From contig CM026556.1 of NCBI GenBank assembly GCA_015143295.1, positions 14,880,547 through 14,944,546 on the forward strand: a stretch of 64,000 nucleotides of DNA, in the 5' to 3' direction. Under the pieces are notes generated by a model. The model was not told where the DNA came from, ran no database searches, and was given only the letters and a program-made list of their open reading frames with translations. Position 1 is the first letter of the stretch. Each line of letters starts with the position of its first letter. This DNA is from Tetracentron sinense. Lineage: Eukaryota > Streptophyta > Magnoliopsida > Trochodendrales > Trochodendraceae. Shown piece after piece: positions 36,341-49,174 of the stretch. Both the position numbers and the translations under genes were made by a program.

Positions 36341-39300
36341 ATGCCTCCCAAGATGAAGAATGCCTCAATAGAGCGGCCAAGGAAGAAATCTAGAACCGAC
36401 AAGGGGAAAGAACTTGCTACGAGCTCAGCGCCAGTACCAGTCAAATTCAAGGAAGCCAAATACTAGAAGCTGTTCAAGGATAAATTTCTCCTTCATTCTC
36501 CTCTCTATGTTAAAGTAGTCAACTTCCTAAATCTCTCTGCTTTCGGTTTAGAACGAATAAAAACCCTCTTTTCTACCTTAAAATGGGACTCTTTTCTTGA
36601 ATCCAACGAAATCATGTTTCCTGAGTTAGTTAGATTGTTCTGCCCTCACTTCCACTTTGATTAATTTAAATAACTCATAACCTCCTTTGTCTTAGGAAAG
36701 AACATCTCTTTGCATCTCAACCAATTGCACACTATTTTAAAAATCCCTTAGTGCACTCTTCAGACCTTTGTGAATGGTCAGTGGACCAAGCATAAAGGAT
36801 TTGATGTAGTAGAATCACTAAAAATGATGTGTAAAGACCATACCCTCACATGTAGACTCATTCACCATATTATGACCTACAACTTAGTGCCTAGAGCCGG
36901 TGGTAGAGAGTATCTCACTTATTTTGATGTCTTTCTTATGTGGTGTATTTTGACGTCCACACCCATAGATTTGTCTTATATCATTGTCCACTGTATAGAT
37001 GATGCCTTTAAAAGGAAATCAGGGTGTCTTTGTCGCGACCCAAAACCCACCCTAGGAGTTAGAGTGAACTTCGGACGACTAATCATGGCTTACATGACTT
37101 GCTTGACAAACCAACCTGCAAAAACCCACAGAGCATATACAATAGAGGATGACAGCGGAAACATAACTATAAAACACAGCGGAAGTCTAACAACCTCTAA
37201 GTATATACACATGGTCCAAGTTTAATACAAAGAAATCAAAACAAAGAAAGTGCGGACATGCCCGCCAAAATACATGGATATAATCACTCATGCTCACCCA
37301 CAGCCAATCCACTCAGAATCTAACACCACCTACTGATAACCCTCTACGGGAGGTTCCTCCAAAGGCTCCTCGACGTACTCCTCTTCCACCCATGGGCCAG
37401 GAGCACAAACATCAAATGGAGCAGCAGCTCCCTCAGAACCTGCCGACATAAGAAGTACGGCTGAGCATGGAATACTAAGCGGGTACCAAATACTAACCAA
37501 TAGTCATAGCATAAAAATGGCAATACATAAATCAGGAGCAATTCATATATGTTAGACGGAAACAATTCATATCATACAAGGAAGTAAAGCAATTTATAAT
37601 CATGCTTGTATTTCGTAGAAAGCCGATAAAACCTCTTGAAAACATCGTGCACTTGACTTGGCTTGAAATATCTTTTCGTACTTGAAAGCTTGTCGTGTTT
37701 GTCTTACTTGATCTTGTCGAGCGTGTCGTACGTGTCATGTCATGCATGTCATGCGTGCTTGCTTGTGATCATGTAACTTGTGAGATACACTTGTGAGATA
37801 TCCTTGTGAGATGCGCTTGAGAGATGCCTTGAGAGGGAAGGGAGACCCTTCTTTATGCAATGCACTTGTGAGGGAAGGGAGACCCTTCTTCATGATATGT
37901 ATGTACTTGCGAGGGAAGGGAGACCCTTCTTCATGATATGCACTTGTGAGTGAGGGGAGACCCCTCGTGGAATGTTGGTTCTTGTTTTCTTGTGAAAAGT
38001 GAGGTAAAACATATCGTAGGATATGTCCCACCTCTAACCATGTTGTTGAAAACCTCGATAAATCATGTCATGCATGCCGTGCTCGTGAGAACCGTGTACA
38101 TACTTGCATTTAAATTTAAATATGACATTTGGGTAATTTCACAACACATATAACATCAATGATTGAGCAATGTAATATTCATATCACTTAGGGAAAGCAA
38201 GAAAACACACTATCATAGGCCCTAGCAATATTCATAATTTATTAGGCATGCATTTCCTAATTTACAACTCATTTTATTCACCTTGGCATTTCATCAAACA
38301 TGGGGTGTTCATTATTCATTATTCATTTAAACCTAAATCATGCTTTTCTAGGTGAGTTTACTCACATCATAAAGGTGTGTTTATTATGGATACAATGCCC
38401 TCCCCATTTTAATCATCACAACACAACCCTTGGCATCCAATCGCCCATTCCATCTCCATTCACCATTCACAACCATCCATCTCATAGCACATGTGTAAAT
38501 GAAAGAAAATCAAAAGAAATAAAGGGAAAAGAGGAACTATAACTAGGAGGGTAGTAAGAAGTACCGACCTTGAAAAAATGAGGAAGAAACCCCTTCCAAA
38601 AACGACCGTGAGGTGCTGCCCTAGCTTGGGGAACGCTCTCCACGAGTGCTTGAGCCGTGATCTTGGAGAAAAACCGGACTTGAAGTGATCTAGGGTCTCA
38701 AAACCCCTTTGATTCTTCTCCAAAAGCAAAACCCTAGCTTAGGAAACCCTTTCTCCTCTCTTCTAATCCCCCAAATCCTCTAAGTGTTGAGAATGAGCCC
38801 TAAAGGCTCGGGTTAAACTCTTAAGGTAAGAGTGAACCGACCAAAAGACCATAATACTCTTATTGAAATTTCTGCAAAAACACGAGTGCCGAACACGTTG
38901 AGCTGTGAATAGTGCCAAACACGTTGTGCTGTGAATAGTGCCGAACACGTTGTACTGTGAATAGTGCCGAACACGTTGTGCTGTGAATAGTGCCGAACAC
39001 GTTGTGCTGTGAATAGTGCTGAACACGTTGTGCTGTGAATAGTGCCGAGTACGTTGTGCTGTGAAGGGTGCCGAACCCATTGTCACGTTGTGTTGTGCAT
39101 AGTGCTAAGCTCGTTGTCCGTTGTCTTATGTACAACGTGCCCATCGTGAGCTGTACAACGTACACGTTGTCTGCTGCATGACGTACCCGTTGTCTGTTGC
39201 ACAACGGATGCACAACGTATACGTTATCAGAGCTAGAGCTACGTTATCAGAGTACGTTGTCTATGCGTTGTCTGTGCCTTATCAGAGCACGTTGTCAGAG

Positions 39301-41019
39301 CACGTTATCAGAGCTACGTCCTTAGTGCCTTCCGAGCTACGTCCTTAGTGCCTTCCGAGTTACGTCCTTAGTGCCTTCCGAGCTATGTCCTTAGTGCCTT
39401 CCGAGCTACGTCCTTAGTGCCTCTCCAGAGCTCGTCCTTAAGCGCATAACCGAGCGATCGATTGCCTGCAGGTCCAGACTGTTTTGGCCATATCTTTTGA
39501 CTCGTTCGTCCGATTTTGACGATTCAACTTGCGTTGGGTTCGTACTTCGAAAAGGAACATTTCTGACATTTTAGAATTTCCAATTTCTTCCTTATTTATT
39601 AATTATACCTCTTTAAAGGCAAAATGGCAACGAAAGTGTCATGCATTAAATGTGAAAAGGTCCGGGGCTCTACAGTCTTCCTTTTGGTCAAGCCCTGACA
39701 AAAATCTTTAGACATTTCAATGTCCCTTTCTCTTCCCAAACAGATTTTGTCATTGCAGACGACTCCTCCATATATAGCAAGGCAATCATTCAGAGAATGG
39801 GTTATATTTGGGATGAGACCTAGAAGGTTTGGACTCCCAAACTCTCTACCTCTCAGTCCTCCATTATTCCTTCCTTTTCTCCTTACATACCTCCTTCCAG
39901 TTCTTCAGCTCCCATATCTACTCCTGCTCCTACTCCTTCTGTCTCTTCCCATCAGCAGCACCAGCAGAAGAGCAACAGGCTGAGCAGCAGCCAAAGTCAG
40001 CACAAGCAGAGGAACCCCAGGCTGAGCAGCAACCAGATTTAGTCCCAGCAGAGGACCCTCAGGGTGAGCAACACCCTAGGGATGAGTTGCCTGACTGGTC
40101 AGACTTTGTGGATGCTGGAGATTTTCCGAAGAGCTCTCATAGGCAGGTGTCTCCTCACTTTGAGGACCCTGGTCAGTTCTATGAGGTGCCCAGCAGGCCA
40201 GCTGCATCTGAGGAGCAGCTGAGCATCATGGCAGGGTAGATTGCCTCCATGTCCACCAGTTTGGAGCACTTTCAGCTGGAGATGAGGATGAGCCAGCAGG
40301 TTTTCAGGAGGAGATGAGAGCCTCCATGCTCTCTTTTATGGCTGAGACAAGGGCAAGCATTGCTGCCATTCAGTCAGAGTCTGGGGAGTGCTTCCAGAGC
40401 CTCTAGTCAGCCACTTCCACCAAATTTTCAGGTCTTGAGACTGGGATGGCCAACATCCATCCCCAAGGAAGTGCAAACCTTGACAAATTTTGGGGAGCCA
40501 AGGCTAGCTGCAATTGAGATTTCCTTGGATGTCACCAAAAATAGGGTGGACTCAGCTTTAGGGCTAATTGAGAGAAAATCCATTAATGCTTCTGAGCAAG
40601 GAATTGAGCTACATGGACTGATTTCTATGATGAAGGGGAAGATTGAAGCTTCTGAGAAGCATCTCAAAAGCCAAGGACCCATTGTTGAGCAGATGTCCTC
40701 CCATCTTGGGCAACAGGCTACTGTGATCGTTCAAATGGCAAAAGATGTGAACCATCTCAATCTTGAAGTCTCAAAAGTGAAGGAGCAAACATTTCAAGTT
40801 GTCAAGACCAAACCTCCAAAATCCTCCAAACTTCACTCCATTCCTCCCTCTTCTAATGAAATATCCAGTAGCAGCAGCTTGGATGGAGATGAAGATCTAG
40901 ATGAAGAAGAGGTAGTTCAAGAAAACAAGGAAACTCAAGAAGAAGAAGCTGGTCCCTTAGAAAATATATTCACCAAAGTGGCAGAACTTATAAAGAAACA
41001 AAAACAAGATGGATTGTAA
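36341..41019 (+). pseudogene. Accessory ORF region of the copia element, interrupted, fossil
   Basis: Begins MPPKMKNASIERPRKKSR (basic start) at 36341. It contains a domain with LIHHIMTYNLVPRAGGREYL at about 36850, which I relate to the 'putative plant transposon protein' domain often found 3' of pol in SIRE-like copia and in Ty3 elements. After the solo LTR at 37031-39674 it continues with a Pro/Gln/Glu-rich part and a coiled-coil, acidic C-terminal part that stops at 41019. Several breaks are present. Its function is unknown; SIRE accessory ORFs have been described as envelope-like, but I see no clear membrane segment. Confidence 0.6.
37031..39674 (-). repeat. Solo LTR (Ty3 family, 'B'), minus orientation
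   Basis: Perfect duplication gtctt at 37026-37030 and 39675-39679. On the minus strand it starts TGTAGAGCCCCGGACC and ends TGGGTCGCGACA, about 2.6 kb. It contains three different tandem arrays: about four units of 'gagggaagggagaccct' (37838-37975), seven or eight 26-bp units of 'gaacacgttgtgctgtgaat' type (38889-39100), and about five 23-bp units of 'acgtccttagtgccttccga' type (39316-39425). Confidence 0.9.
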
Positions 41020-41465
41020 ATTTTTTTTTGTGTCTAATTTTTTCGATGTTGCCATAGGGGGAGAGAAATATAAAATGTAATGAATTTTTTCTTACTGAAT
41101 GAATGAAATCTTCTTATCCCCATTTTGTTTTTTGTTTATCTAATTTTTATGGAACTTTTCTTGGTTATTCAAAATTAATAACTTATTCAAATACATGGAA
41201 TTTCTCTTGATTCACTATTCAATTTGATCAACTTTTTATCTTTGATTAATCTACCTTGATCTAATTTGTTATGAATAAAAAAATATGAGTTTGATACTTA
41301 TCTTTGTGGAATATCTCTTGGTATTAAAACATGGTGATATGTCTAATAATCTAGCTAAAATATGCACCCAAGTAACAATTGTGATTATTATTTTAAAAGG
41401 CATATGTTTAAGGGGAGCTTACCTCAAAGTTTTTATGAAAAGCATGTTGTGAGGGGGAGCTTAAC
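41020..41465 (+). other. Copia 3' untranslated region
   Basis: AT-rich sequence after the accessory ORF stop with two 'ggggagctta'-like patches. No gene. It continues after solo LTR C (43911-43942) up to the PPT. Confidence 0.5.
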
Positions 41466-43905
41466 TGTCGCGCCCCAAAATACCCCATAAGAGTTAAGGG
41501 ATACTTTAGAGGTGACTATTCTTACCTGTCAAACCATCCTGTGATGAACAAGGTGAACATACCATAATATAACATGAATCAGAGTACGGAAGCTGTATCA
41601 TAAATACGGAAGCGTGAACTACTTTTTTCTTTTCTTCTATATGGGTAGTCTGTATCCCAAGTGAACATATACAAAACATATCAAGTCAAAGGATAAAGGT
41701 GGATATGCCCACTTAAACAAAATACAATATGAGAGACCTCACAACTCTCTACTAACAGTAATCTAAATAGGGCCACACGTCTCGATCCCTATCCTCCTGA
41801 GACTGCATCGGGATTGGTGGCTCCCTCTCCTCTATATACTCTTCCTCAACCCAAGGCTCAGGGTTGAGGACTTCCTCAATACCTACCGACATAAAAGTAC
41901 GGTTGAGTATGGAATACTCAGCGAGTACAAGCTACTAGCTAACCATAGCAATAACAAAACACAACAAGGAACACAATACACAATATCGATTCAAAGCAAT
42001 ACTGGAGGCATAAGACAAATAGCATTGAAAGTAAAGCAATGTGATAATCTTAACATGCTTGAATGAATGCGAAAACTCCGATAAAGCTCGTACTTTAAAA
42101 TCATGTCTTATACTTGAAATTAGTCTTTCGTGTTTCTTTTAAACTTACTCGTCATGTTTGAAAACTTGTTCTTGTCTTGGTTTCGTTCGTAAGAATCGCG
42201 CATGCTTGTCTTGTCTTGCTTGGAATCACTTGTCTTACTTGTTCTTGTCATGTTCTTGACTTGACTTGCTTGTATACTTGTGAGCCAGAGGTTAGTGCCC
42301 TTAAAGTGACTTGTGAGCCGGGAATGTAAATTCCCTTCAACGAAATAGATATATATAGAAAAGGGTACACCAACCTCCTTGTCTTGTTTCTTGTTTTCTT
42401 GTGAGCCAGGTATGACATATCTTGCGATATACCCTACCCTTGACTGGCCCGATGTCCGGCTTTATCAATCATGCTTGTTTTTCTTGTGAGCCAGGTATGA
42501 CATAACTTGCGATATGCCCTACCCTTGACCGGCCCGATGTCCGGCTTTATCATTCATAGTGTAAATCACATTCTTGTTCTTGTTGTTTTGTCTACTTTAT
42601 TCTTTAGGAAAATCGATTCATGCATGCATGTGTGCGTGTGTGTAACATTTGTAGTAACCTTGATGACATGCTTGAATGAAAGGATTATATGAGTAGAGCA
42701 TCTAACTTTCTAATACAAGCATATGGGAATGTGGATAACATGTAGAACATTGATCAGTAGAATCATTTAGGGAGAATCACTCAATTCATGCTTTCATAAT
42801 TTTCATTGATTCATTTAAATTGTCATTCAAGCATTTTATCAAACACTTAACATGCACATCTTCATAGGCCATGTATTTAAGTTATTAGGTGCGTACATTT
42901 CATCACAACATATAGATATGTTTATTATTTGTAGAGTACCCTTCTACCATTTTCCATACATACATCACACCACATCCATACGGCATCCAATCGCCTCAAC
43001 TACATCCATCCATACATCCAACACTTTTCATTTGCTTGTTTATAATTAGGGAAAATGATATATTTCATAAAAAGGAAAGATCATAGGAATCATTTATCAT
43101 TTTCAAAAGGAAAAATCTAGGTTATTGCTAAGTGAGTTAGTAGGGTGTACTAACCTTGAGGAACAAGCTTGATCTTGAAGAAAACCCTTGGATTAGAAAC
43201 CCCAATGGTAGAGGAGAAACCTTGCTTGAAGAGTGCTTGATTTGGGGAAGATCCTCCTTCTTCAATCCAAACCTTTCTTGGAATCCCCAATCTCTCCTCT
43301 TCTTTCTCTCCTTTCCTCTCCCTTAGGTTTAGGTTAAAGCCCCAAATGCTTTCTATTTATAGGCAACGGTTGAAACCCTTATTTTCGCATCTTAAAAAAA
43401 TAGAGTTCCGTGATGACGATTAATCGTCGGTCCTGGGATGATTGATCGTCCACGATCCCGTAAGCTTGCCCAGATTTCTGTCTCCAGACGATTGATCGTT
43501 AGTGTTGGGCGATCGATAGTCCAGCTTCCCGAAAGCCATCAAATTTCTGGGTTCAGGGCGATCGATCGTCGAGTTTTGGACGATTGATTGTCCAAGTTCC
43601 AGTAGCTTGCCCAGTTTTCTGGGTTCGTGACAATCGATCGTCGCCATGTGGCGATCGATCGTCAATCCCAGTTTTTTTTCCATTATTTTCACCTGTAGAC
43701 CCCCTTGGAGTATTTCGGCCATAACTTTTGACTTGTTCGTCGGATTTTGACGATTCAACTTGCGTTGGACTCGTCATTCGAAAAGGAACATTTCTGGTAT
43801 TTTAGAATCTTCCAATTCTTCTCTATTCATTAATTGAATTTCGTGAAAGGCCAAGTGGCTACGAAAACATTGTTCATTAGGTATGGAAAGTTCTGAGGCG
43901 CTACA
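41466..43905 (-). repeat. Solo LTR (Ty3 family, 'C'), minus orientation
   Basis: Flanked by ttaac (41461-41465) and gtaac (43906-43910), a 5-bp duplication with one mismatch. Minus-strand ends are TGTAGCGCCTCAGAAC...TTTGGGGCGCGACA, about 2.4 kb. It has an approximately 87-bp unit repeated twice (42392-42560). On the minus strand it has TATA box ctataaatag (about 43356), with about eight GACGATCGATCGTC-like boxes 60-320 bp upstream (43415-43680). Confidence 0.87.
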
Positions 43906-43942
43906 GTAACCCCATTTCATTACATTATTATGTCATCATCAA

Positions 43943-43954
43943 AAAGGGGGAGAT
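43943..43954 (+). other. Copia polypurine tract
   Basis: The run aaaaagggggagat directly precedes the TGTTAG start of the 3' LTR, as expected for plus-strand priming. Confidence 0.8.
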
Positions 43955-46641
43955 TGTTAGCCTCAGGGTTACAACCATGAGTACCCCTCATAATTTTGAT
44001 AATAACTGTAAATCCCTAAGTAGGTGTTGGCAAATTCCGTGATCATTAGATAGGTCATGTGAGTCGAGTCGTGTTCAACTTGTCAGAAGAGAAGAGCTAA
44101 AGCATCAAGAAGATTGAAGAAAGTGAAGAAAAAGCTCCTACTCTGGATCTAGAAAGGTAATTGACTTAGAGACCCCTACCTAGGTTGGATTTGACTTAGA
44201 TAACTCTAAACATACCTAGGAGGATAGTTTTAAACATAATAAAATTGTTTGATCTAAGTTGAATCAAGTTTACTTAAAATGAAGTATGGTTTGAAACAAA
44301 TTCTGTCTCAACCGATCGCTCGGTGTTGAGACCGATCGATCGGTGGCCTACCGAGCGATCGGTGGCTATCGACTGGACAAATAAAATGTATGGGGTATTT
44401 TCCCAAAGAGGTAATTTTCAACCGCTCGATCGGTCATGAGCACCGATCGATCCGTTTTGGACCGAGCGATCGGTAATGTGCACCGATCGATCGGTCCCCG
44501 TAAAAAGAATTTTTATTTTTCTGGATTCCTTTTTTAAACCCTATATAAACCACTTTTTGGAGACCTAATTCGTATCTTTGTTTATTTTTGAAAGAGTAGA
44601 GGTCTGAGAAACTCTTCTAGGGTTTTTCCTATTGTTCTTATTAGATCTTTGTTGATCCCTCCTCTTTCTTTGATCCTAGAGAATGCAAGTATAGATCTAA
44701 ACCTTTGATCTTGCATTGTGTGATCTCAGATCTATATGAGATCCCTCTAGGGTTTGAAACTTCCAAAATTGATTCACAACCCTACACCTTGTGTGTGTGT
44801 CCGGTGTTTGATCCGGAGCCTTCGTGGAAGGAGATCGATCGTGTGTGATCGTGGTTTTGAAGTAGCTTGAGAAGATTTGGTCGGTGTAGAACCGAAGCTG
44901 CTACGGCGGAGATCGAACCTGCTGGTTCGTGGAAATCAAGAGTAAGAGTCTATACCTAGGAACGTCGTTTCTGTTTTGGTAAGGTTTTGTCTTGTACTTA
45001 AAATCTTTTCATAGTAAAGTTTATTGCTGGACGAGGTCCCGTGGTTTTTTCCTGTTAGGGTTTTCCACGTAAAAATCTTCTGTGTTTGATTTGTGTGGAT
45101 TTTCTGAGTGAATTGTTCATTGATTTCTAAACATATTAATTGAAAAATTAAAATTGGATAGAAATTATTAGATAGACCTATTCACCCCCCCTCTAGGTCT
45201 TAGAGATCATTGATCTGGATAAATTTCAATAACATAATAATGAAATGAAATACTTGGTTCTAATAATCCTGTTTAAGTGCTTGAACATTTCAGAATACAC
45301 AGTTGATAGCGCTCCAATCATGAAAAAGGATGAAAGATCACCCAAGAGGAAGCTCAACTCATTGTATACAAATTCAAGATCCAAGATATGACTATAGTCC
45401 AAGTCAGGTCCATTGAAGACAAAGGAAAATCACAAGACCCAAGACAAGCAATGATCAACTCTCGAGTAGTTTCAAATGTAAATTTTTTTATTGAGAGTAC
45501 ATAGGACTTGTGTAAAAAGTCCTCATAAGAGTGGTAAGTTGAAAAGCTCAAGAATCAAAGATTGACCATAGGAGCCTAGGACATCTTTGGGAATCATTCT
45601 AAGGCTTCAAAGCATTATAAAATAATGTTAAATCATAGCTAATAAACCTAGGAAATCAATCCCATCTCCTTGGCCTGATCCAAAATAGAATTCAGATTTT
45701 TTTTCTCTGAATTCGTCGATGAATTCTCAAGATAAGCTTAATTTGGCGACGAAGTCATGACAGTGTTTTTTAAAATTCATTGTCTTCTGTACTCGGCGAC
45801 GAATTCTCAGATAAGATTGAATTCGACAACGAAGTCATGATAGTATTTTAAAAAAATTCATTCTATCTTCTGAAATTTGGCGATGAATTCAAGTGGGAAC
45901 CCCACTTCGTTGACGAAATTTTGTCTGAAACTGAAAAATCGTTGTAACAGCTAGTTTTCAACAGATCAAAGAGCATTTAATGAACCTTCAACGGCTCTAT
46001 TGGATCAAATGCTATAAAAGGAGTTCATTTATGAACTAATAACAACTCTTGATCATAGCAATAACTTCTATTGATCACTCATTCATTGCTTTTGATTCTC
46101 ACTCACTCTCATACTTAGAAAATCTCCAAAATCTTTCTTGAGCTCATTCAACTCCAATTTCTTTTGAGAGGCTTTATTAGAGTTTGTGTTTCACTCTTAT
46201 CTAGCTCATTCAAGGAGATTTTATTTCGAATTTTTGAATCCAAACTCATTTATTGAGGTCAGTCAAGAATCAAGAGATGATAGTGCTCTTGAAAGGTTTT
46301 AGCTCGGCCTAAAGGAGAGCTTGTAAAGGTAATATCTTGACCTGTAAGAGAGATTATAACAGTTTGGATTCCACCTGTGAAGGAGCCTGTGCGATTAAGG
46401 AATCGTGGTGAATCCTCTAGCTGGAAGCTTGAGGCGGGGAGTAGGCTGGTTTGTTGAACCTCGTGAACAAATTCTGAGTTTGCTCTCTCTTTATCTCTCT
46501 TCTCCTTTCTTACAATATTTCTATTGTTTTACTTGCTGCACTTTTTATTTATTCCGCATTTTGAACTTATTGTTCAAAAAATTTTAAAACTGCCATAGAC
46601 CCTATTCACCCCCCCCCTTTAGGGTCATTTCCTGGCCAACA
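43955..46641 (+). repeat. 3' LTR of the copia element (interrupted)
   Basis: Matches the 5' LTR over its length after removal of a 1222-bp solo LTR plus its duplication. It keeps the same GAATTC/GTCGAC boxes (about 45710-45925) and TATA region, and ends CCAACA at 46641 followed by the target duplication ctaac. Confidence 0.92.
44007..45228 (+). repeat. Solo LTR (copia-like, 'E') inside the copia 3' LTR
   Basis: TGTAAATCCC...AATTTCA flanked by perfect 5-bp duplications ataac (44002-44006 and 45229-45233), 1222 bp. The TATA box is tatataaac at about 44542, and the 3' part has the 'cacccccccctctaggtctt'-type end usual in copia LTRs. Upstream of the TATA (44311-44497) are about six ACCGATCGATCGGT boxes. 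It inserted after the host copia element. Confidence 0.88.
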
Positions 46642-46647
46642 CTAACA

Positions 46648-48050
46648 ATCGAGGTCATTTAGGGCCGGGGAAAGTTCAGTGCAGGACAGGTTGGTCCAAA
46701 CAGGTAGTGATGAAGCATCACCCTTCTCCTCCTTTTATTCTCTTTTTGCTCCTGTTACAAAATCCAAATATCGGTCACTGTAGGACTCTTTTTGTTGAGT
46801 CAACTCATTGTAACCAACGGTCATCTATTTCATGAATGAAAAACTGATGTTTTAACTCAAAATCATGTTTTGCATAAATGTTTTGGCTGATGATGAAATC
46901 AAATGGATTCTTCCCCTGGAAGACTTGGTGTCTTGAAGCCACCAAAAAAACAGAAAAGTATGCTAAACTAAGCTAATTGATTTTCCAGGAAATCACCTCC
47001 GATAGGGCTACCCCTGAAGCCCTTCTGGAACTCTCAGAAGTTGAGTATGACTTAGAGCAGGAAGAGGAACCACCTCAAGAGATACTGGACCTCCTAGAAC
47101 ACAGCGAATGGATATTACAGTCCAACATTGAGGATACTGAGACCATTAACCTTGGATCCGAAGATAACTCCCAGCTCGTCAAGATTGGCACAACCATGAG
47201 CCTGCTGCAGAGAACAGACATGATCAGCTTCCTAAAGAGCTACAGTGACATTTTCGCCTGGTCCTAAGCAGACATGCCCGGCCTGGACCCAGCATTGGTG
47301 GTACACAGACTGCCCCTGAACTTAGAAGTCAAACCAGTTAAGTAGAAACTAAGATGGATGAGGCCCGAATGGTCGCAGAATGTCAGGGAAGAAGTTGAGA
47401 AACAGATCAAAGTAGGCTTCCTGACAGTAGCAACCTACCCTGAATGGTTAGCCAACATTATTCTGGTACCCAAGAAAGATGGCAAGGTCCGAATGTGTAT
47501 CGACTACCGAAATCTGAATAAAGCAAGCCCTAAAGACAACTTCCCTCTCTCGTACATCAACATTCTGGTCGATAATACTACAGGGCATGAGACACCTTCA
47601 TTCATGGATGGTTTCTCCAGATACAACCAGATCAGAATGGCAAAAGAAGACATGGAGAAGACCTCCTTTATCACACCTTGGGGCACGTTCTACTACAAAG
47701 TGATGCCCTTCAAACTCAAGAATGTAGGAGCAATCTACCAGAGGACCATGACAGCACTGTTCCATGACATGATCCACAAGTCAATTCAAGTCTATGTGGA
47801 TGACATGATCGTTAAATCACCTACTGCCAAGCAGCACCCTGAAGACCTGAAAAGACTTTGTGACAGACTTAGAGACTTCGGCCTAAGACTGAATCCGACG
47901 AAATGTGTCTTTGGAGCCTCATCAGGAAAGCTCCTCAGCTTCATAGTCAGCAAAAGGAGCATCAAGATCAATCCAGTAAAGCAAGGGCCATCATCGAAAT
48001 GCCAACTCCCTAAACTAAAAAGAAAATCCACGGATTCCTAGGTAGAATTA
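46648..48050 (+). pseudogene. Ogre-like reverse transcriptase region, fossil
   Basis: After the copia element the Ogre sequence resumes. A Ty3 RT is recognisable, with VPKKDGKVRMCIDYRNLNKA, then QVYVDDMIVKS (the YVDD catalytic box) and LNPTKCVFG. The sequence ends near HGFLGR-type text at about 48040, before RNase H. The region is broken and truncated. Confidence 0.88.
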
Positions 48051-48604
48051 AGGATTTCTATATCTCTATGTCTTTGCATGTGAAATGATATTATTCCACT
48101 GTTAGCTAGTAGCTTGTATATGCTGATTATTTCATTTCATGCTCAGCTGAATTGTTGACTTCAGCAGATCCATTCGACATTGCTCCCGAGTCTTGGTTTG
48201 AGGAGGAGTACTACGAGCCTAAGCCTAAGATAGATCATCCGCTCGAGGATAGAGCACCGGATAGGTAGTCTTATCTAGACTACTACTGAGAGTTGAGAGG
48301 GAGAAGGTTTATGTATTTTGAAAGTGGGGAATGTCCACTTTAAACTTTATACTTGTTTTAGAGGCCGTTTGGTTCGGATTTCTTGTGGCGATTTAATCGT
48401 TGAAAAGGGTTTTAGGTCAAATCGGGGCTCTTAATCCCGTTTGGTTCGGTGTTCCGAATCGGTTTGGCCCGCCATCGATTTGGGTAAAAACCGGTTTCAA
48501 CCAAATCGGCTTTAGGGTTGATTTTTGACAGGAGAAATCAGTTCATCTCTACCAATTGTGCGGGCTGATTATCGACGGTGATATCGATTCATAAACGAAG
48601 CTGC

Positions 48605-48626
48605 CGCCCCCCCCCCCCCCCCCCCA
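48605..48626 (+). repeat. Poly-C run of about 22 bases
   Basis: An uninterrupted C homopolymer within the Harbinger-type element, next to a leader-like sequence followed by a (CTT)n run (about 48679-48695). Such a long C tract is uncommon in plant DNA, and its exact length may be unreliable. Confidence 0.8.
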
Positions 48627-49174
48627 AACTTAGATCTCGATTAAGAGCTGCAACCTTCATTCAATCAGGTACTAATTTCTTCTTCTTCTTCTTCTTCGAT
48701 CTACTATTTGGGGTTTTTTTTTCTTTATTTGTTTCTTTCTCGTTCTTGATCTTGTATTTCCAAGGAAATTTCAAATCATATAAGAAAAACCCCATGATTT
48801 TACCAAGCAAAACCCCATGATGGATCTGAAACAAGAATCCATGGATTTTAAAAACCCTCGGTGACAAAAAACACTCGCTTTATGGAATTTCATGGATGGA
48901 TTTGATTTTAAGCATGTAATGGATGTTGGTTAATGTAATCCTTGTATTTGGATGGATCCAAAACAAGAATCATGGTGTTTCAACTCCTCTAATTTCTTCC
49001 TTAGATGACTAATTGTTCTTCAACTTCTATTGGTTTACAATCTGTAAAGTGTGTGCAGTACCGGGCATGGGGTTTTGGGTTTTAGCTTCCATTATAGAAC
49101 GAAGAAAACAGGAGAAGCCTTGGATAATGTCCTCAATAATCTGGAACCTCTAGGAGCTCAATCAGATCCATGAC

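Larger units (their letters stand above)
26504..46641 (+). mobile_element. SIRE/Maximus-like copia element with accessory ORF, nested in the Ogre-like element
   Basis: Ends are TGTTAG...CCAACA with a perfect 5-bp target duplication ctaac (26499-26503 and 46642-46646). Parts: 5' LTR 26504-27998, PBS about 28001, gag about 28058-29780, pol 32730-35815, internal promoter-like region 35990-36340, accessory ORF 36341-41019, PPT about 43943-43954, 3' LTR 43955-46641. Four solo LTRs sit inside it. Coding regions are broken in a number of places. The parts of the two LTRs that I compared by eye differ at roughly 4% of positions, suggesting an age of the order of one to three million years at commonly used plant rates. 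Confidence 0.92.
17897..48050 (+). mobile_element. Ogre/Tat-lineage Ty3 retrotransposon, old, broken, split by a copia insertion
   Basis: Parts in order: 5' LTR (17897-20591), PBS, extra ORF1 region (about 21630-22310), coiled-coil region, gag (about 23278-24480), protease region (about 25400-25870), then, after the copia insertion at 26504-46641, the reverse transcriptase (about 46977-48045). The element stops abruptly near 48050 and no 3' LTR lies in the window. Coding parts are interrupted many times. The extra ORF before gag and the 'ctggcgactccactgggg' PBS place it with the Tat/Ogre group. It predates the copia element nested in it. Confidence 0.85.

Noticed and set aside
36341-41019. 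A membrane envelope protein in the copia element
   Set aside because: The accessory ORF has a plant transposon-type domain and charged or coiled-coil parts, and I see no convincing signal peptide or transmembrane segment.
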